Source: Methylobacillus flagellatus_A (GTDB lineage Bacteria > Pseudomonadota > Gammaproteobacteria > Burkholderiales > Methylophilaceae). From it: a DNA stretch of 64,000 nucleotides. Numbering within the stretch: the stretch's first letter is position 1; each line of letters starts with the position of its first letter. Made by a program: the position numbers and the translations under genes. The DNA lies in NCBI RefSeq assembly GCF_031344055.1, contig NZ_JADBEN010000001.1. One strand, written 5' to 3'. The notes below the pieces were generated by a model. That model saw only the letters and a program-made list of their open reading frames with translations. It had not been told where the DNA came from and ran no database searches. Positions 61,504-64,000 of this stretch are shown piece by piece.

Positions 61504-63903
61504 TTAATATTGCCAGCGCAGCGTCAGCAGCACTTTGCGCGGCTCGCCTGCGTAGCTGTAGAAGTAATTGTCCGAAATGAAGGAGTAGTAGCGTTTGTCG
61601 AAGAGATTGTCGACGTTCAATGCTGCCGACCAGTGCTTGTCAATGTCATAGCCGATGCGTGCATTCCATATCGCATAGCCGCCTTGTACTGGGTTGAGCA
61701 TGGTGTTGCTGCTGGTTTTCTGCTCGCTGCGGTAATTGACGCCAAGGCCGACGCGCCACTTGTTTAGCTCGCCAGGCAACTGGTAGTTCGACCACAGGCG
61801 CAGCATATGCTTGGGGATAAGGTAGTTGAACGGCTTGCCGACCAGGCTTTCGTCGGTATCTTCCAGGTATTTGTTCTTGGTGTAGGTATAGCCGCCGCTG
61901 ACTTGCAGGCCTGGCGTCAATTGCCCGTGCGCTTCAGCCTCGAAACCCTCGCTACGTACTTCGCCTGCGGCACGGGAGCAATACCACCCGTTGCATGTCA
62001 TCGGTGAACTGTAATCCAGCACTGCGCGATTTTTCTGGTCGACGCGGAACACCGCCAGCGAGGCATTCAACGCGCCGTCGAACAGTTCTCCCTTGATTCC
62101 GGCCTCGTAGGATTTGCCCGTCATCGGCGGCAGCACTTTCCGCAGGGTGTCGGTGGCGCTTTGCGGGTTGAAAATCTCTGCGTAGCTGGCATAGGCCGAC
62201 CATTGCGGCGTCAACGCATACACCAGGCCGCCATATGGAATGAATTCCCCGGTTTCCTTGCGTTCGGTGGTCTCTTCGTAGCCATCGATTCTGCTCGAGC
62301 CATGCGAATGGAAGTCGTACCAGTTGGTCCTGCCTCCCAGTACCAAAGTGGTGTGCTCGGTCAAATGGCTGCGTAGCAAAGCATAAATGCCTTTTTGGGT
62401 CGTGGTCGATGTCTGGTCCCAGATATCGCTGGGTGTGTTGAAGCGCGGGGCGTTGTGGTTAGGGTTGAATACGTCGTAGGTGGTGTAATTCCAATATTGG
62501 GAATAACTGTCATCCCGTTTTTGCCGCGAGTAGTTGGCGCCCAACACCACTTCATGCGCCATCCCCAATGCTTGGAACTTGCCGTCCGCGTGGATATCCA
62601 GGCCTTTGCTGTTGGATGCGTTGTCATAAGTAAAACCAGGGCCGGGAACCGTGCTGCCTCCCAGCGCCACGATGCCATTGCCTTTGGATGTGATGGCATC
62701 CCAATCGTCCTGGGCGAAAGCGGTTGCAGCCTTGATTTTCCAGTTATCGTTAATACGGTGTTCCAAGTCCAGGAATACCTGTGTTTCACGGCGGTTGGCC
62801 TCCTGCCAGCTTGCACCGATATTGGCGGAGCGGGAGAGTCCGAGAGAGCGGCCGTCCGCATAGCGGGGTACGCCGTTATAGAGCGCGCTGTTGCCGTCCA
62901 GGCGGGAGTGCGCGATGCCAAGGCCGATAGTGGTATCAGGCGACAGGTCGAAATCGATGGCGGCATAGGCATTCAGGTTGCGGTCCCACACCGTATCGAG
63001 GAAGGAATTCTTGTCTTCGTAGTCGATGACGGCGCGGCCCCGCAGTGTGCCTTCTGCGTTCAGCGCGCCGCCCATATCCAGGCGTGCGCCGTAATTGTCC
63101 CACGAGCCGGCGCGCCCTTCGAGCATCACAGCGGTTTCTGCAAGGCCGCGCTTGCGTACCAGGTTGACGGCGCCCGCTGGGCTGCCCGCTCCCTCCAACA
63201 GTCCTTGCGCGCCACGCATCACTTCGATGCGGTCAAGGTGTACTGCACTGGCGGACAAATCATTTCCAAAGCTGTGATAGCGCGATAGCGGTACGCCGTC
63301 GTATTGCAGCGTGTCTGTCAGGAATCCGCGCGAGTAGATGTCGCTGCCGCCGTTGGGGCGGGTGACCAGCGTAATGCCTGGCGTGTTGGCCAGCGCAGTA
63401 GTCAACGTATCCAGTCGCTGGTCGTCCATTTGCTGGCGCGTCATGACAGTGACGGACTGCGGGATATCCTTGAGCGACTGCGTGCCCTTCATGAGGCTGG
63501 CGCCCTTGGCTGCGTAAGAGCCGGTGCCTTCCGTGGTCAGGTTGCGTTCCGCTGCCGTTTTGACGGCGACCTCCGGCAGCACGGATTCTTTTTGCGGCGC
63601 CGCTGTGATGATGAAGCTGTTGCCGCCCTTGTCCTGGATTGCCAGCCCAGACCCGGCAAGAAGTTTTTCCAGCGCTTCGCGCGCTGTGTATTGGCCCTTG
63701 AGGGCCGGGCTGGTCTTGCCGCTGGCCAGGCTGCTGGCGAGCAGCACCTGCACGTCGGCTTGCTTGGCGATGCGGTTGACGGCCTGTTCCAGCGGCTCTG
63801 CCGGGATATCGAACGCCAGCTTGCCGGTGTCGGCATGAATGGATGTGGCAAATAACAAGCTGATGGCAATGGCGGCCTGCTTGAGTGCGTAGTGATGTGA
63901 CAC
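61504..63903 (-). CDS. TonB-dependent siderophore receptor with STN domain
   Basis: A 799-residue receptor with signal peptide (MSHHYALKQAAIAISLLFATSIHA), an STN domain (about 27-77: KLAFDIPAEPLEQAVNRIAKQADVQVLL), a plug (SLKDIPQSVTVMTRQQMDDQRL, RGAQGLLEGAGSPAGAVNLVRKR) and a barrel ending LTLRWQY. Resembles FpvA/FoxA-type receptors. The start is a GTG with GGGGAG 7 nt upstream. No fecIR pair lies in this window next to it, though one may lie beyond the right edge. A Fur-like half-site near 63984-63992 fits iron control. Confidence 0.92.
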   Translation of the reverse strand: MSHHYALKQAAIAISLLFATSIHADTGKLAFDIPAEPLEQAVNRIAKQADVQVLLASSLASGKTSPALKGQYTAREALEKLLAGSGLAIQDKGGNSFIITAAPQKESVLPEVAVKTAAERNLTTEGTGSYAAKGASLMKGTQSLKDIPQSVTVMTRQQMDDQRLDTLTTALANTPGITLVTRPNGGSDIYSRGFLTDTLQYDGVPLSRYHSFGNDLSASAVHLDRIEVMRGAQGLLEGAGSPAGAVNLVRKRGLAETAVMLEGRAGSWDNYGARLDMGGALNAEGTLRGRAVIDYEDKNSFLDTVWDRNLNAYAAIDFDLSPDTTIGLGIAHSRLDGNSALYNGVPRYADGRSLGLSRSANIGASWQEANRRETQVFLDLEHRINDNWKIKAATAFAQDDWDAITSKGNGIVALGGSTVPGPGFTYDNASNSKGLDIHADGKFQALGMAHEVVLGANYSRQKRDDSYSQYWNYTTYDVFNPNHNAPRFNTPSDIWDQTSTTTQKGIYALLRSHLTEHTTLVLGGRTNWYDFHSHGSSRIDGYEETTERKETGEFIPYGGLVYALTPQWSAYASYAEIFNPQSATDTLRKVLPPMTGKSYEAGIKGELFDGALNASLAVFRVDQKNRAVLDYSSPMTCNGWYCSRAAGEVRSEGFEAEAHGQLTPGLQVSGGYTYTKNKYLEDTDESLVGKPFNYLIPKHMLRLWSNYQLPGELNKWRVGLGVNYRSEQKTSSNTMLNPVQGGYAIWNARIGYDIDKHWSAALNVDNLFDKRYYSFISDNYFYSYAGEPRKVLLTLRWQY

Positions 63904-63983
63904 GGTAAAACTCCCCTTCTATAAACGATTCTGATGACCTACAGGGAGTTAGCCGTTTGGAAGGAGGTTTGCCCCAACCTGGG

Positions 63984-63992
63984 AATGAGAAT
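63984..63992. promoter_or_regulatory. Possible Fur half-site upstream of the TonB receptor
   Basis: AATGAGAAT is the same 9-mer found near the fecI Fur box. It lies about 80 nt before the receptor start. The window ends 8 nt later, so the full site cannot be judged. Confidence 0.3.
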
Positions 63993-64000
63993 TTTTTTGA

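Overview
The window comes from a Gram-negative, most likely betaproteobacterial, chromosome. Evidence for this is the block lysC / alaS-recX-recA-pncC-pgpA-thiL-mog, a second infA preceded by a small basic ORF, a COG4389 'Gcr' type membrane protein, MlaA and YpjD/CcsA-like envelope proteins, and two PQQ-type dehydrogenases. Together these fit a methylotroph of the Methylophilaceae; that assignment is an inference from gene content, not a search result. Most genes are housekeeping genes of moderately high GC.

Layout. 1-5.4 kb: cytochrome c assembly protein (cut by the window edge), ffh, tRNA-Lys, a 14-TM drug exporter, a GNAT acetyltransferase and class I DAHP synthase. 5.5-12.4 kb: a secreted protein, a DUF481 outer membrane protein behind a structured leader, and two cyclic-di-GMP proteins in tandem (CHASE-PAS-GGDEF-EAL and 7TMR-DISM-GGDEF). 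12.4-19.3 kb: a membrane-anchored sGDH-type dehydrogenase, a LuxR-type regulator whose receiver has Cys at the phosphoacceptor position, several small envelope proteins (one of 23 residues), an SRAP-like protein and a sorbosone dehydrogenase with a second beta-propeller. 19.3-26.4 kb: TonB receptor, an IS-like miniature element, infA paralogue, topoisomerase IB, a heat-shock gene with a sigma-32 type promoter and a candidate RNA thermometer, and a DUF72 protein.

26.4-28.9 kb is a visibly AT-rich island holding two genes, a ParA-like ATPase followed after 9 nt by a SIR2-type NADase. It abuts tRNA-Arg and tRNA-Ser genes. This is the best candidate for an undescribed (probably defence) system.

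29.2-40.3 kb: lysC, alaS, recX, recA, pncC, pgpA, thiL and mog on the minus strand, then a PDZ lipoprotein and Gcr. 40.3-46.2 kb: a complete mrp Na+/H+ antiporter operon with fused AB. 46.3-55.1 kb: darP, pmbA, mlaA, fbp, phr, rlmH, rsfS, panD and a DUF4153 protein. 55.2-64 kb: iron uptake, namely a FecA-like transducer, fecR and a fecI that has lost its whole sigma-4 region, all behind Fur-like sites; then YpfJ, a ParDE-type toxin-antitoxin pair, a 48-residue lipoprotein and a third TonB receptor with a signalling domain.

Three copies of a miniature inverted-repeat element (about 184, 266 and 266 bp; termini GAGCCTGT; 3-bp TNA target sites) are scattered at about 22.1, 52.2 and 57.8 kb. Two of them sit inside apparent operons. 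No rRNA, CRISPR array, integrase or full-length insertion sequence was seen.
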